This document shows positions 8,850 to 17,324 of a stretch of DNA of 36,357 bases, in pieces. Below the pieces are notes generated by a model. The model ran no database searches. It saw only the letters and a program-made list of their open reading frames with translations, and was not told the DNA's origin. The position numbers and the translations under genes were made by a program. How positions within the stretch are numbered: position 1 is the stretch's first letter; every line of letters starts with the position of its first letter. Origin of the DNA: Flavobacteriales bacterium (lineage in GTDB: Bacteria; Bacteroidota; Bacteroidia; Flavobacteriales_D; JAHECK01); NCBI GenBank assembly GCA_024641785.1, contig JAHECK010000018.1, positions 1-36,357 on the forward strand, in the 5' to 3' direction.

Positions 8850-10820
8850 ATGAAAAAACTCAATTTAATTCTTTTGTTTGCCCTTGGAGTTATTCTAATG
8901 GTAAGTTGCAGTGACCCAAAAGGGGGTGCTGATAGTTTTAAGAAGCCTGGTGGTGCTTTAAGTTCAAATGCCGCTGAGCGTGTGTATGTTGCTCCAGGAG
9001 AGCATGATGAATTCTACTGTTTTATGTCAGGTGGATTCAGTGGTCAACTTTCTGTTTATGGATTGCCTTCCGGTCGATTATTAAAAGTAATTCCTGTTTT
9101 TTCTGTAGATGCAGAGAAAGCTTATGGATTTAATGAAGAAACCAAGCCAATGTTAGAAACTTCTTTTGGTTTTGTTCCATGGGATGATTCACATCATCCT
9201 GAATTATCACAAACTGATGGTACAACAGATGGGCGTTGGGTATTTATTAATGGAAATAATACCCCTCGTATTGCACGTATCAATCTTAATACCTTCGAAA
9301 CAGGTGAGATCATTGAGATCCCTAATTCAGGTGGAAATCACTCTTCTCCATTTACTACTGAGAATACTGAGTATGTTGTTGCGGGAACTCGATTTGCGGT
9401 TCCATATCCACAAAAAGATATGGCAATTAATGAATATGAAGGAAACTTTAAAGGAGCGCTTACTTATGTTAGTGTAAATCCTGAAGATGGAGATATGGAA
9501 ATTGCATTCCAGATTTTAATGCCCGGTTTCGATTATGATCTAGCCCATTCAGGAAAAGGAAAATCTCATGGTTGGACTTTCTTCACTACTTACAATACCG
9601 AAGAATCTCATTCTCTTTTAGAAATTGGAGCATCACAAAACGATAAAGATTTTATTGCTGCCGTGAATTGGAAAAAAGCTGAAGAATATATGGCTGCAGG
9701 AAAATTTAAAGAAATGCCGGCCAATTACGTGGACAATGAATATAGCGATGAAACCCATACTGCAACGACTAAGAGAAATAAAACGGTTAAAGTTTTAATT
9801 CCTGAAGAGTGCCCAGGTTTAGTCTATTTTATTCCAACACCTAAATCTCCTCATGGAGTAGATGTTGATCCAACAGGAGAGTACATTGTAGGTAATGGAA
9901 AATTATCGGCAGATATGTCTATTCATTCATTTACTAAAATGATGAATGCTATCGATAATAAATTATATGATGGAGATGCTTACGGTATTCCAATTTTAAA
10001 ATACGACGAAGTTTTAGCCGGTATCGTAAAAGATCCTGGTTTAGGGCCACTCCATACCGAGTTTGATGCTTTTGGAAACGCCTATACTACCTTCTTTATC
10101 TCTTCTGAAGTAGTAAAATGGAAAGTAGGAACATGGGAAATCTTAGATCGCGTACCTACTTATTATTCAGTTGGACACCTCGTTATACCTGGTGGAGACT
10201 CTAAAAATCCTGATGGAAAATACTTAGTTGCAATGAATAAAATAACAAAAGACCGTTATTTACCTACAGGACCTGAAATGGTTCAAAGTGCACAGCTTTA
10301 TGATATTTCCGGCGATAAGATGGAACTTTTGCTTGATTTCCCAACGATTGGTGAACCTCACTATGCACAGGCCATTCCTGCAAGCAGAGTAGTTTCTAAT
10401 AGTGTTAAGTTCTTCAAGTTAGCGGATAATAATCATCCATATAAAGTAACGAATGAGAGTGAAACCCGAATGGAAAGAGAAGGAAATACAGTTCATATTT
10501 ATATGACAACGATACGATCTCATTTTGCTCCTGATAATTTACAGGGAGTTAAAGTAGGCGACGTAGTTTATTTCCATATTACAAATCTTGAGCAAGATTG
10601 GGATGTACCTCATGGATTTGCAGTAATGGGTGCATTGAACTCTGAATTACTTATCATGCCTGGGCAAACCGAAACCTTAAGATGGGAACCAAAAACAGAA
10701 GGTGTTATCCCTATGTATTGTACTGATTTCTGTTCTGCCTTACACCAGGAAATGCAAGGTTATATACGCGTTTCAGCAAAGGGAAGTAATACAGAATTGA
10801 AATGGAGTTTGAATGAATAG
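8850..10820 (+). CDS. nosZ: Nitrous-oxide reductase, clade II (Sec-type)
   Basis: Reduces N2O to N2 in the periplasm, the last step of denitrification. I place the start at 8850 because MKKLNLILLFALGVILMVSC is a signal peptide; an upstream in-frame ATG at 8799 overlaps the cytochrome gene and would bury it. The product is 656 aa. The N-terminal propeller has all seven expected CuZ histidines: the pair in WDDSHHPELS (115-116) and those in GGNHSS, SPHGVDVDP, GPLHTEFDAFG, SVGHLVIP and GEPHYAQA. The C-terminal cupredoxin domain has the CuA motif C624-x3-C628-x3-H632-x2-M635. The signal is Sec-type with no twin arginine, the mark of clade II. The Cys at position 20 resembles a lipobox, so the enzyme may be lipid-anchored. 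Confidence 0.97.
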   Translation: MKKLNLILLFALGVILMVSCSDPKGGADSFKKPGGALSSNAAERVYVAPGEHDEFYCFMSGGFSGQLSVYGLPSGRLLKVIPVFSVDAEKAYGFNEETKPMLETSFGFVPWDDSHHPELSQTDGTTDGRWVFINGNNTPRIARINLNTFETGEIIEIPNSGGNHSSPFTTENTEYVVAGTRFAVPYPQKDMAINEYEGNFKGALTYVSVNPEDGDMEIAFQILMPGFDYDLAHSGKGKSHGWTFFTTYNTEESHSLLEIGASQNDKDFIAAVNWKKAEEYMAAGKFKEMPANYVDNEYSDETHTATTKRNKTVKVLIPEECPGLVYFIPTPKSPHGVDVDPTGEYIVGNGKLSADMSIHSFTKMMNAIDNKLYDGDAYGIPILKYDEVLAGIVKDPGLGPLHTEFDAFGNAYTTFFISSEVVKWKVGTWEILDRVPTYYSVGHLVIPGGDSKNPDGKYLVAMNKITKDRYLPTGPEMVQSAQLYDISGDKMELLLDFPTIGEPHYAQAIPASRVVSNSVKFFKLADNNHPYKVTNESETRMEREGNTVHIYMTTIRSHFAPDNLQGVKVGDVVYFHITNLEQDWDVPHGFAVMGALNSELLIMPGQTETLRWEPKTEGVIPMYCTDFCSALHQEMQGYIRVSAKGSNTELKWSLNE

Positions 10821-10847
10821 TAGTAATAATTATAGTATATAGTTTTT

Positions 10848-10884
10848 GGGTTACTCTCAGAAATGAGAGTAACCCTATTTTTTT
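10848..10884 (+). terminator. Strong intrinsic terminator after nosZ
   Basis: A perfect 12-bp stem (10848-10859 with 10864-10875; arms GGGTTACTCTCA and TGAGAGTAACCC) closed by a GAAA tetraloop is followed by TA and a seven-base T run (10878-10884). This is a textbook Rho-independent terminator. It lies between nosZ and the remaining nos genes, so it should make cytochrome-nosZ mRNA more abundant than the downstream part. Confidence 0.93.
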
Positions 10885-10899
10885 AAATAAAATCAGATC

Positions 10900-11472
10900 A
10901 TGAGTTCTAAGTCAAGAATAACAATGATAGCCGGAGCAATTCTTCTTTTCGGTGTCTTTTTGTTTCCTATTTGGAGAATTACACTTTTTGCTCCTCAGTA
11001 TCCTTCAGGACTGAGCATGGATATATGGGTAGATAAAATTACCGATGAAAACGCAATGAAGAATATTAATATTCTTAATCATTATGTTGGAATGAAAATG
11101 ATCGAGCCAGACTCAATCCCTGAGCTCACATACTTTCCAATTGTGATCTATATATTAATTGGTTTAGGTCTTTTAGCGGCAGTAATAGATCGAAAAAAGA
11201 TCTATTTAAGTTTTGTTGTTTTACTGATCCTTCTTGGAATAATGGGTGTATATGACTTCTACCTTTGGGAGTATGATTATGGCCACGATCTGTCTGAAAT
11301 GGCTCCGATAAAAGTTCCGGGACAGGCCTATCAACCCCCTCTTCTTGGAGGTAAATGGCTATTGAATTTTTATGCTACTTCTTATCCTCATTGGGGGTCG
11401 CTTTTCTTTGTTTTACCTATGTTATTTGGATCTCTGGCTTTTTTCATGAAAAAGTCAGCTGCTAAAAAATAA
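10900..11472 (+). CDS. Unknown membrane protein of the nos cluster
   Basis: A 190-aa integral membrane protein of unknown function. Membrane segments are visible near residues 8-28 (MIAGAILLFGVFLFPIW), 79-97 (FPIVIYILIGLGLLAAVID), 101-120 (IYLSFVVLLILLGIMGVY) and 165-185 (WGSLFFVLPMLFGSLAFF). Between the first two lies a soluble loop with NINILNHYVGMKMIEPDSIP, where a His-Tyr pair and two Met could bind metal or haem. A second loop contains PPLLGGKWLLNFYATSYPHWG. The gene starts 15 bp after the terminator behind nosZ and runs into nosL. Its place suggests a role in NosZ assembly, copper handling or electron supply. It could correspond to the clade II gene called nosB in other bacteria, which I cannot confirm from sequence alone. 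Confidence 0.75.
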   Translation: MSSKSRITMIAGAILLFGVFLFPIWRITLFAPQYPSGLSMDIWVDKITDENAMKNINILNHYVGMKMIEPDSIPELTYFPIVIYILIGLGLLAAVIDRKKIYLSFVVLLILLGIMGVYDFYLWEYDYGHDLSEMAPIKVPGQAYQPPLLGGKWLLNFYATSYPHWGSLFFVLPMLFGSLAFFMKKSAAKK

Positions 11473-11507
11473 TTTAAGAACTTTGGCCGCTTTAAACAAA
11501 ACGAGGA

Positions 11508-11948
11508 ATGAAGAATAGTGTATTTGTATTTTTTGTTGGCATTTTTCTAAGTGCATGCTCTGTTGAACCACAAGAAATTCTATTTGGACAAGATGCTTGC
11601 GATTTTTGTAAAATGACCATTGTTGATAGTCAACATGCAACAGAATTGGTTAGCCCAAAAGGGAAAGCATACAAATTCGATGCGATCGAATGCATGATGA
11701 ATTATCTAAATAGAAATGTAATTGAAAGTGAAAAAATGGCTTTTATTTTAGTCATGAATTATGATCAACCGGGTGAATTAATAGATGCAAAAGAGGCATT
11801 TTATATTTACTCTGAAAATATCGCTAGCCCGATGGGAGCTTTTTTAAGTGCAGTCGACAGTGAAAAAGTCGCTAATCAAATTGTTGAATTAAAAAGTGGA
11901 GAAGTTTTCGATTGGATGCTTTTAAAAGACCGTTATAAAGTAAAATAA
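11508..11948 (+). CDS. nosL: NosL copper-chaperone lipoprotein
   Basis: NosL binds Cu(I) in the periplasm and delivers it to apo-NosZ. The 146-aa product starts with a lipoprotein signal (FVGIFLSAC, Cys17). The motif CDFCKM at 31-36 supplies the conserved Cys-x2-Cys-x-Met. The segment GKAYKFDAIECMMNYLN is the conserved part where the family has F-D-[SA]-x-x-C-[ML]. Length is in the usual range for compact NosL proteins. It lies 35 bp after the unknown membrane protein and is followed at once by a terminator. A GAGG sits only one base before the ATG, too close to be a normal ribosome binding site. Confidence 0.93.
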   Translation: MKNSVFVFFVGIFLSACSVEPQEILFGQDACDFCKMTIVDSQHATELVSPKGKAYKFDAIECMMNYLNRNVIESEKMAFILVMNYDQPGELIDAKEAFYIYSENIASPMGAFLSAVDSEKVANQIVELKSGEVFDWMLLKDRYKVK

Positions 11949-11953
11949 TTGAT

Positions 11954-11989
11954 CATCCTCATTTGTTTTAATATTTGAGGATGTTTTTT
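11954..11989 (+). terminator. Intrinsic terminator between nosL and nosD
   Basis: CATCCTCA (11954-11961) pairs perfectly with TGAGGATG (11976-11983) across a 14-nt loop, and six T follow directly (11984-11989). The hairpin covers an alternative upstream ATG for nosD at 11975, which supports the nosD start at 12020. It is the second terminator inside the nos cluster; the stem is shorter and the loop larger than in the one after nosZ, so partial read-through is likely. Confidence 0.8.
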
Positions 11990-12019
11990 GAAAATAGAAA
12001 CAAGGAATTTGAACGAATA

Positions 12020-13246
12020 ATGAAGGGAATATCTTTCTTTTCTGTACTCCTATTATTACTCCCTTTTCAGCTATTTGGAAAAGTGTTTAAAGTAACGAAA
12101 CCTAGTGAACTTATCACTAATGCGATCGCCTTGGCATCTCCTCATGATACCATTATCGTTTCCGAAGGAATCTATAATCAGGGACCTATTATTATCGATA
12201 AACCGATCACAATGATAGGGGTAGATTACCCTGTTTTAGACGGTGAATTAAAAGGGGGAGTGTTGACAATAAAGGCAGATAGTGTTTGGTTTGAAGGATT
12301 TGTAATTAAAAATGTCTCAACAAGTTATATTGAAGACTTAGCCGGCATCCGAGTATCGAATTCTTCGGGTTTTACCATTATCAATAATAAATTGCACAAT
12401 ACTTTTTTTGGAGTTTTCCTGGAAGCATCTGACCATGGTTTAGTTGAGAATAATGAAGTTATCGGTGAAGCAGTAGATCAATATAATTCAGGAAACGGAA
12501 TTCATCTCTGGCAATGTAATAACATTTCTATCATCAATAATCATGTGAGCAAACATAGAGATGGTATCTATTTTGAATTTGTAGATAATAGTCGGATCAT
12601 AGGAAATAGAAGTGATCATAATCTTAGATACGGGCTGCATTTCATGTTTTCAAACCAGGATTTGTACGAGAAGAACATCTTTGAAAAGAATGGAGCTGGA
12701 GTAGCAGTGATGTTTTCGAAGTTCATCAATATGTATTATAATACTTTTAAAGATAATTGGGGACAATCATCCTACGGACTTTTACTTAAAGAGATTTATG
12801 ATGGAGAATTGATAGGAAATACATTTGATCGAAATACCATCGGGATCAATGCAGAAGGTTCCAACAGGCTTATCATTACAAATAATACATTTATCCAGAA
12901 TGGTTGGGCAGTTAAGATTTTAGGTGCTTGTTATAACAATACAATCTCAGAAAACAATTTCATGTATAATACTTTCGACGTCGCTTATTCCGGAGGACTA
13001 AATGAAAATATATTCGAAAAAAATTACTGGTCCGATTATACAGGATATGATCTGGACAGAGATGGGGTCGGAGACGTTCCCTATCGCCCGGTAAGATTAT
13101 TTACTTATGTGGTAAACCAGGTTCCGGAATCCATCATATTAATTCGTAGTTTATTCGTCTATCTTATCGATTTTTCGGAAAAAGTTTCTCCCATCTTCAC
13201 ACCCGATAATTTAGTAGATGCTCAACCAAAAATGCTGCCTTATTAG
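12020..13246 (+). CDS. nosD: NosD periplasmic copper-centre assembly protein
   Basis: NosD works with the NosFY ABC transporter to build the CuZ centre of NosZ. I choose ATG 12020, giving 408 aa, because MKGISFFSVLLLLLPFQLFG is a signal peptide; the in-frame ATG at 11975 lies inside the upstream terminator hairpin. The body is a right-handed beta-helix of the CASH/NosD type: repeated short turns with Asn ladders such as NNKLHNTFFGVFLEASDHG, NNHVSKHRDGIYFEFVDNS, GNRSDHNLRYGLHFMFSNQ and GNTFDRNTIGINAEGSNR. The family motif around NYWSDYTGYDLDRDGVGDVP is present, followed by PYRP. The stop codon is directly adjacent to the nosF start. Confidence 0.95.
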   Translation: MKGISFFSVLLLLLPFQLFGKVFKVTKPSELITNAIALASPHDTIIVSEGIYNQGPIIIDKPITMIGVDYPVLDGELKGGVLTIKADSVWFEGFVIKNVSTSYIEDLAGIRVSNSSGFTIINNKLHNTFFGVFLEASDHGLVENNEVIGEAVDQYNSGNGIHLWQCNNISIINNHVSKHRDGIYFEFVDNSRIIGNRSDHNLRYGLHFMFSNQDLYEKNIFEKNGAGVAVMFSKFINMYYNTFKDNWGQSSYGLLLKEIYDGELIGNTFDRNTIGINAEGSNRLIITNNTFIQNGWAVKILGACYNNTISENNFMYNTFDVAYSGGLNENIFEKNYWSDYTGYDLDRDGVGDVPYRPVRLFTYVVNQVPESIILIRSLFVYLIDFSEKVSPIFTPDNLVDAQPKMLPY

Positions 13247-13963
13247 ATGATTAAAATAGAGAGATTAAATAAAAAATTCGGAAAGTTAGAAGTCTTGAAA
13301 GACCTTAGCTTAGAGATCCGTAAAGGCAGTATCAATGCGATATTGGGTCCTAACGGATCGGGTAAAACGACTTTAATAAAGTGCCTGCTTGGAATGGTTA
13401 TTCCGGATAATGGGTCTATTAAAATAAATGATTTAGAAGTAAAAGATCAATGGAAATACCGCGATGAGATCGATTATATGCCTCAAATAGCAAATTTTCC
13501 TTCTAATCTTAAAGTGAAGGAGATCATTTCGATGTTGAAAGATATTCGAAACAGAGAAGCCAGAGATGCAGAATTGATCGAATATTTTGAACTGACTCCT
13601 TATTTGAATAAGCAACTGAGTTATTTGTCAGGGGGAACCAAACAAAAAGTAAATATCGTTTTAGCTTTTATGTTCGACAATCCATTATTGATACTGGATG
13701 AACCAACGAATGGACTTGATCCGGTAGCATTGATCAAATTAAAGGAATTGATCGCTAAGGAAATTAAACTTGGTAAAACCATTTTATTTACCACGCATAT
13801 TATCCGTTTAGTAGAAGAATTAGCAGAAGATATCGTCTTTTTATTAGAAGGGAAGATCTACTATCAAGGACCGGTTAGCGGGTTAATTGATAAACATAAA
13901 GAACTTGACCTTGAGCATACTATCGCTACTATTTTTAGTAAACATGTAAAAGAAGAAGCATGA
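13247..13963 (+). CDS. nosF: NosF ABC transporter ATP-binding protein
   Basis: ATPase of the NosFY transporter that energises maturation of the NosZ CuZ site. The 238-aa product has Walker A GPNGSGKTT (34-42), the Q-loop region YMPQIANFP (~78-86), the signature LSGGTKQK (127-134), Walker B LLILDEP (147-153) with the D-loop GLDP, and the switch His in FTTHIIRL. The start codon directly follows the nosD stop, and the last four bases overlap the nosY start (ATGA). This indicates translational coupling in a nosDFY unit. Confidence 0.95.
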   Translation: MIKIERLNKKFGKLEVLKDLSLEIRKGSINAILGPNGSGKTTLIKCLLGMVIPDNGSIKINDLEVKDQWKYRDEIDYMPQIANFPSNLKVKEIISMLKDIRNREARDAELIEYFELTPYLNKQLSYLSGGTKQKVNIVLAFMFDNPLLILDEPTNGLDPVALIKLKELIAKEIKLGKTILFTTHIIRLVEELAEDIVFLLEGKIYYQGPVSGLIDKHKELDLEHTIATIFSKHVKEEA

Positions 13964-14742
13964 TAAAAATACTTAAATACTCATTTTTTGATCTGATCCG
14001 AAGTCGCTGGAGTTTAATTTACTTTTCCTTCTACTTTTTACTCGCTTTTGTATTGCTTTTTCTAAATAATGATATTTCTAAAGCGATCATTACAATGATG
14101 AATGTGATCATTATTTTAGGTCCGCTGATCGGAATTGTTTTCGGAATAATGTATTATTATAATTCGTCAGAATTTACTGAATTGTTGCTGGCACAACCCA
14201 TAAAAAGAAGGTCGATCTTTCTAGGTCAATTTTTAGGACTAGCATTTTCGCTTTCATTGAGTTTAGTCTTAGGTCTGGGAATACCATTTGTTTTTTATGG
14301 CTTATTCAGATCAGAAGAGATCTTAAATTTTGCAGCCTTATTATGGATCGGCTTTATACTCACATTTATTTTTTCCGGGATCGCATTTTACATTGCTTTG
14401 GCAAATCAGAACAGAATTAAAGGATTTGGGATGGCCATTCTTTTTTGGCTTTTCATGGCGGTTATATATGATGGGGTCTTTTTATTACTACTTGTTTGGT
14501 TCCGAGAATATCCCCTTGATAATTTCGCTTTGATCTCAAGTGTATTAAATCCTATCGATCTAAGCCGGATCATGATCCTTTTAAAACTAGATATTTCTTC
14601 TTTAATGGGATATACGGGCGCGGTATTTAAGAACTTTTTTGCAAGCGGAAGCGGATTACTTGCTTCGTATTTAATATTATTAGCCTGGGCCTTTGTTCCT
14701 ATTTTAGCTATTGTTTTTAAGGCGAAAAGGAAGGATTTTTAA
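13960..14742 (+). CDS. nosY: NosY ABC transporter permease
   Basis: Membrane partner of NosF. The 260-aa protein shows about six membrane segments (near residues 17-37, 42-67, 87-112, 123-146, 155-180 and 236-256) and the ABC-2 type layout of NosY. An early cytoplasmic loop after the second segment contains SSEFTELLLAQPIKRRSIFLGQ, matching the conserved NosY loop before membrane segment 3. The gene overlaps nosF by four bases and ends the cluster; the next gene, ffh, has its own promoter. Confidence 0.93.
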   Translation: MIKILKYSFFDLIRSRWSLIYFSFYFLLAFVLLFLNNDISKAIITMMNVIIILGPLIGIVFGIMYYYNSSEFTELLLAQPIKRRSIFLGQFLGLAFSLSLSLVLGLGIPFVFYGLFRSEEILNFAALLWIGFILTFIFSGIAFYIALANQNRIKGFGMAILFWLFMAVIYDGVFLLLLVWFREYPLDNFALISSVLNPIDLSRIMILLKLDISSLMGYTGAVFKNFFASGSGLLASYLILLAWAFVPILAIVFKAKRKDF

Positions 14743-14801
14743 GTCGATTTCTTTTTCTTTAATGCAAAATGCGAGGTACTTCAATTTCTCGATGAAATAA
14801 T

Positions 14802-14809
14802 TAATTTTG
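14802..14809 (+). promoter_or_regulatory. Promoter -7 element of ffh
   Basis: TAATTTTG is a full match to the Bacteroidota -7 consensus TAnnTTTG, 21 bp before the ffh start in the 88-bp gap after nosY. I do not see a clear TTTG -33 element at normal spacing. Confidence 0.5.
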
Positions 14810-14830
14810 TTTTCTTAAAATTAGCTATAG

Positions 14831-16177
14831 ATGTTCGAGAGTTTAACGGATAAGTTTGAAAAGGCCTTTAAGGTCTTAAAGGGTCAGGGTCAGATCACCG
14901 AAATTAATGTTGCCGAAACACTAAAGGAAGTTCGAAGAGCTTTACTTGATGCCGATGTTAATTTTAAAACGTCTAAGGATTTTGCGAATCGAATAAAGGA
15001 AAAAGCACTTGGACAAGGTGTTTTAACCGCTGTTTCTCCAGGGCAATTATTAGTAAAAATAGCCCACGACGAACTTGCTGAGTTAATGGGGGGTGGTAAA
15101 GTTGACATTGATTACGCCGGAAATCCCGGGATCATTTTAATGTCTGGTTTACAAGGATCCGGAAAAACGACTTTCTCAGGGAAGTTGGCGAATTACTTAA
15201 AAACGAAGAAAGGTAAAAAACCATTATTAGTTGCTTGTGACGTTTACCGTCCGGCAGCGATAAACCAATTAAAAGTTTTAGGAGAACAATTAGGAATAGA
15301 AGTATTTGCTGATGAAGAAAGCAAAAACCCGGTTTCAATTGCTGAAAATGCGATCAAACATGCAAGGTCGAATGGATTTAATGTAGTTATTATCGATACA
15401 GCGGGTCGTTTAGCGGTAGATACGCAAATGATGGATGAAATAGCAGCCATCAAAAAAGCGGTTAAACCTAGCGAGACCTTATTTGTAGTTGATTCGATGA
15501 CGGGACAGGATGCGGTTAATACCGCGAAAACTTTCGATGAACGAATTGATTTTGATGGAGTTGTTTTAACCAAATTAGATGGAGACACTAAAGGTGGAGC
15601 AGCCTTATCGATCAAATCGGTGGTTAATAAACCGATCAAGTTTATTGGAACAGGAGAAAAGATGGAAGCCCTTGATGTCTTTTATCCTGAAAGGATGGCA
15701 GACCGAATTCTAGGAATGGGTGATGTTGTTTCTTTGGTTGAGCGGGCTCAAGAGCAGTTTGATGAAGAAGAAGCGAGGAAACTTCATAAGAAGATAGTTA
15801 AGAATAAATTTGATTTCAATGACTTTTTGAGTCAGATTTCTCAGATCAAAAAAATGGGGAATGTAAAAGACATTGTAGGAATGATCCCCGGGATGGGAAA
15901 AGCGCTTAAAAACACTGAGATCGACAACGATGCATTTAAATCGATCGAAGCGATCATTCATTCAATGACGCCTAAAGAAAGAGAAAACCCAACAATTCTT
16001 GATACATCGCGAAGAAGAAGAATCGCAGCTGGATCGGGAAATAATGTTCAGGAAGTAAATAAATTGATAAAGCAATTTGAGGATACTCGAAAGATGATGA
16101 AGTTGATGTCGAATAAAAAGAACATGATGGGCTTAATGAAAAATATGTCTAAACTAGGTGGAGGTATCCAGCGATAA
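14831..16177 (+). CDS. ffh: Signal recognition particle protein Ffh (SRP54)
   Basis: GTPase that, with 4.5S RNA, targets nascent membrane proteins to FtsY and SecYEG. The 448-aa protein has the N domain (1-90), a G domain with P-loop GLQGSGKTT (106-114), the DTAGR motif, TKLDGDTKGG and the closing GTGEKMEALDVFYPERMADRILGMGD, then a methionine-rich M domain from ~320 to the end with IPGMGK, the signal-binding loop and MMKLMSNKKNMMGLMKNMSK. Length is normal. It lies 12 bp before folD; the pair is probably co-transcribed. The SRP RNA gene is not seen in the window. Confidence 0.97.
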   Translation: MFESLTDKFEKAFKVLKGQGQITEINVAETLKEVRRALLDADVNFKTSKDFANRIKEKALGQGVLTAVSPGQLLVKIAHDELAELMGGGKVDIDYAGNPGIILMSGLQGSGKTTFSGKLANYLKTKKGKKPLLVACDVYRPAAINQLKVLGEQLGIEVFADEESKNPVSIAENAIKHARSNGFNVVIIDTAGRLAVDTQMMDEIAAIKKAVKPSETLFVVDSMTGQDAVNTAKTFDERIDFDGVVLTKLDGDTKGGAALSIKSVVNKPIKFIGTGEKMEALDVFYPERMADRILGMGDVVSLVERAQEQFDEEEARKLHKKIVKNKFDFNDFLSQISQIKKMGNVKDIVGMIPGMGKALKNTEIDNDAFKSIEAIIHSMTPKERENPTILDTSRRRRIAAGSGNNVQEVNKLIKQFEDTRKMMKLMSNKKNMMGLMKNMSKLGGGIQR

Positions 16178-16189
16178 ATTAAAATTTTA

Positions 16190-17065
16190 ATGAAAATTCT
16201 TGACGGTAAAAAGACTTCAAACGATATTAAAAATGAGATTGCAATTGAAGTTGCTGAAATTCTGAAAAAGGGAGGTCGTCCTCCACATTTAGCAGCTATT
16301 TTAGTTGGAGAAGATGGAGCAAGTTTAACCTACGTCAATAGTAAAGTCAAAGCCTGTCAAAGAATTGGATTCGAATCTACTTTAATACGACTTAGCAAAG
16401 ATATAAGTGAAGATGAATTATTAGAAGAGATCGATAAATTGAATAATGATCCGGATCTGGATGGTTTTATTATTCAACTTCCATTGCCTTCTCATTTCAA
16501 TGAAAATAAAATATTAAACGCTGTTGATCCAAATAAAGATGTCGATGGATTTCATCCGAGTAATGTGGGAAAAATGGTTTTAAATCAGCCTACTTTTCTT
16601 CCTGCGACTCCAATGGGGATCATGGAATTGCTGAAGAGATATCAAATTGAAACATCCGGAAAACATTGTGTGGTTATTGGGAGGAGTCATATTGTTGGAT
16701 CTCCGATCTCCATTCTGATGGCGCGAAATACGAATCCGGGAAATGCAACCGTGACCTTAACCCATTCTCGTACTAAAAATCTTAAAGAATTAACCTTACA
16801 GGCAGATATTATTGTTGTGGCTTTAGGTAAAGCTGAATTTTTAACCGGAGATATGGTGAAAGAGGGAGTGGTTGTTATCGATGTTGGAATAACCAGAGTG
16901 GCAGATCAAAGTAAAAAGAGTGGTTTTAAACTATATGGAGATGTTCATTTCGATGAACTAGCTGAAAAGGCAAGTTATATCACGCCTGTTCCGGGAGGGG
17001 TAGGACCAATGACCATCGCTTCTTTATTGATGAATACACTTCAATCTTATAAGACTAGAAATTAA
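16190..17065 (+). CDS. folD: FolD: methylene-THF dehydrogenase / methenyl-THF cyclohydrolase
   Basis: Bifunctional cytosolic enzyme interconverting 5,10-methylene-THF, 5,10-methenyl-THF and 10-formyl-THF. The 291-aa product has the catalytic YVNSK (48-52, Tyr48/Lys52), QLPLPSHF near 96-103 and [13 protein letters not shown]. The Rossmann dinucleotide motif GRSHIVGSP is at 164-172, and the C-terminal signature [16 protein letters not shown] is complete. Length is typical. It follows ffh by 12 bp, without a Shine-Dalgarno. Directly downstream lies the structured-RNA candidate. Confidence 0.97.
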   Translation: MKILDGKKTSNDIKNEIAIEVAEILKKGGRPPHLAAILVGEDGASLTYVNSKVKACQRIGFESTLIRLSKDISEDELLEEIDKLNNDPDLDGFIIQLPLPSHFNENKILNAVDPNKDVDGFHPSNVGKMVLNQPTFLPATPMGIMELLKRYQIETSGKHCVVIGRSHIVGSPISILMARNTNPGNATVTLTHSRTKNLKELTLQADIIVVALGKAEFLTGDMVKEGVVVIDVGITRVADQSKKSGFKLYGDVHFDELAEKASYITPVPGGVGPMTIASLLMNTLQSYKTRN

Positions 17066-17097
17066 TTTTCGGAATCTTTTTTTAAGCTAATTTTCTT

Positions 17098-17105
17098 TAT
17101 ATTTG
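17098..17105 (+). promoter_or_regulatory. Promoter -7 element before the RNA candidate
   Basis: TATATTTG is a full match to TAnnTTTG, 33 bp after the folD stop and about 30 bp before the first strand of the closing stem of the RNA candidate. A start site near 17112 would be expected. It could instead serve a long queE leader. Confidence 0.45.
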
Positions 17106-17111
17106 AGATAG

Positions 17112-17324
17112 AAACAATCGTTCTTATTTATATTACCCACGCAGCGACATTTTGTTTGAAAAACTAACATTATTTAAATTGGAAATTTGCTCGGGTTAAT
17201 AAAGGCGGGCCTCATCAGTCTCAGACTGATTCAATTTCGATTGGCGGAGGATTACTGCGTTACACCGGCTATTCCACTCATGTCATTTGAGTTTTTCTAA
17301 ACTTAGCTGTGTGGGTTTATTTTT
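17112..17324 (+). ncRNA. Candidate structured RNA between folD and queE (6S-like outline)
   Basis: This ~200-nt stretch folds back on itself over a long range. CCCACGCAGC (17136-17145) pairs with GCTGTGTGGG (17306-17315), ten pairs with one G-U. Inside it, GTTTGAAAAACT (17154-17165) pairs with AGTTTTTC plus AAAC (17290-17297, 17299-17302) with one bulged base. The middle holds ATCAGTC-TCA-GACTGAT (17214-17230) and CAAT-TTCG-ATTG (17232-17243), possibly enclosed by CCTC/GAGG. A T-rich tract (TTTATTTTT) follows the closing stem, and a -7 box lies upstream. The long rod with a large central open region and ~180-nt size is the outline of 6S RNA, and E. coli ssrS also neighbours a folate gene. It could instead be a queE leader. 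Family assignment is inference. Confidence 0.5.

Noticed and set aside
15244-15639. 131-aa minus-strand open frame inside ffh
   Set aside because: Antisense shadow of a strongly conserved gene; no domain seen.
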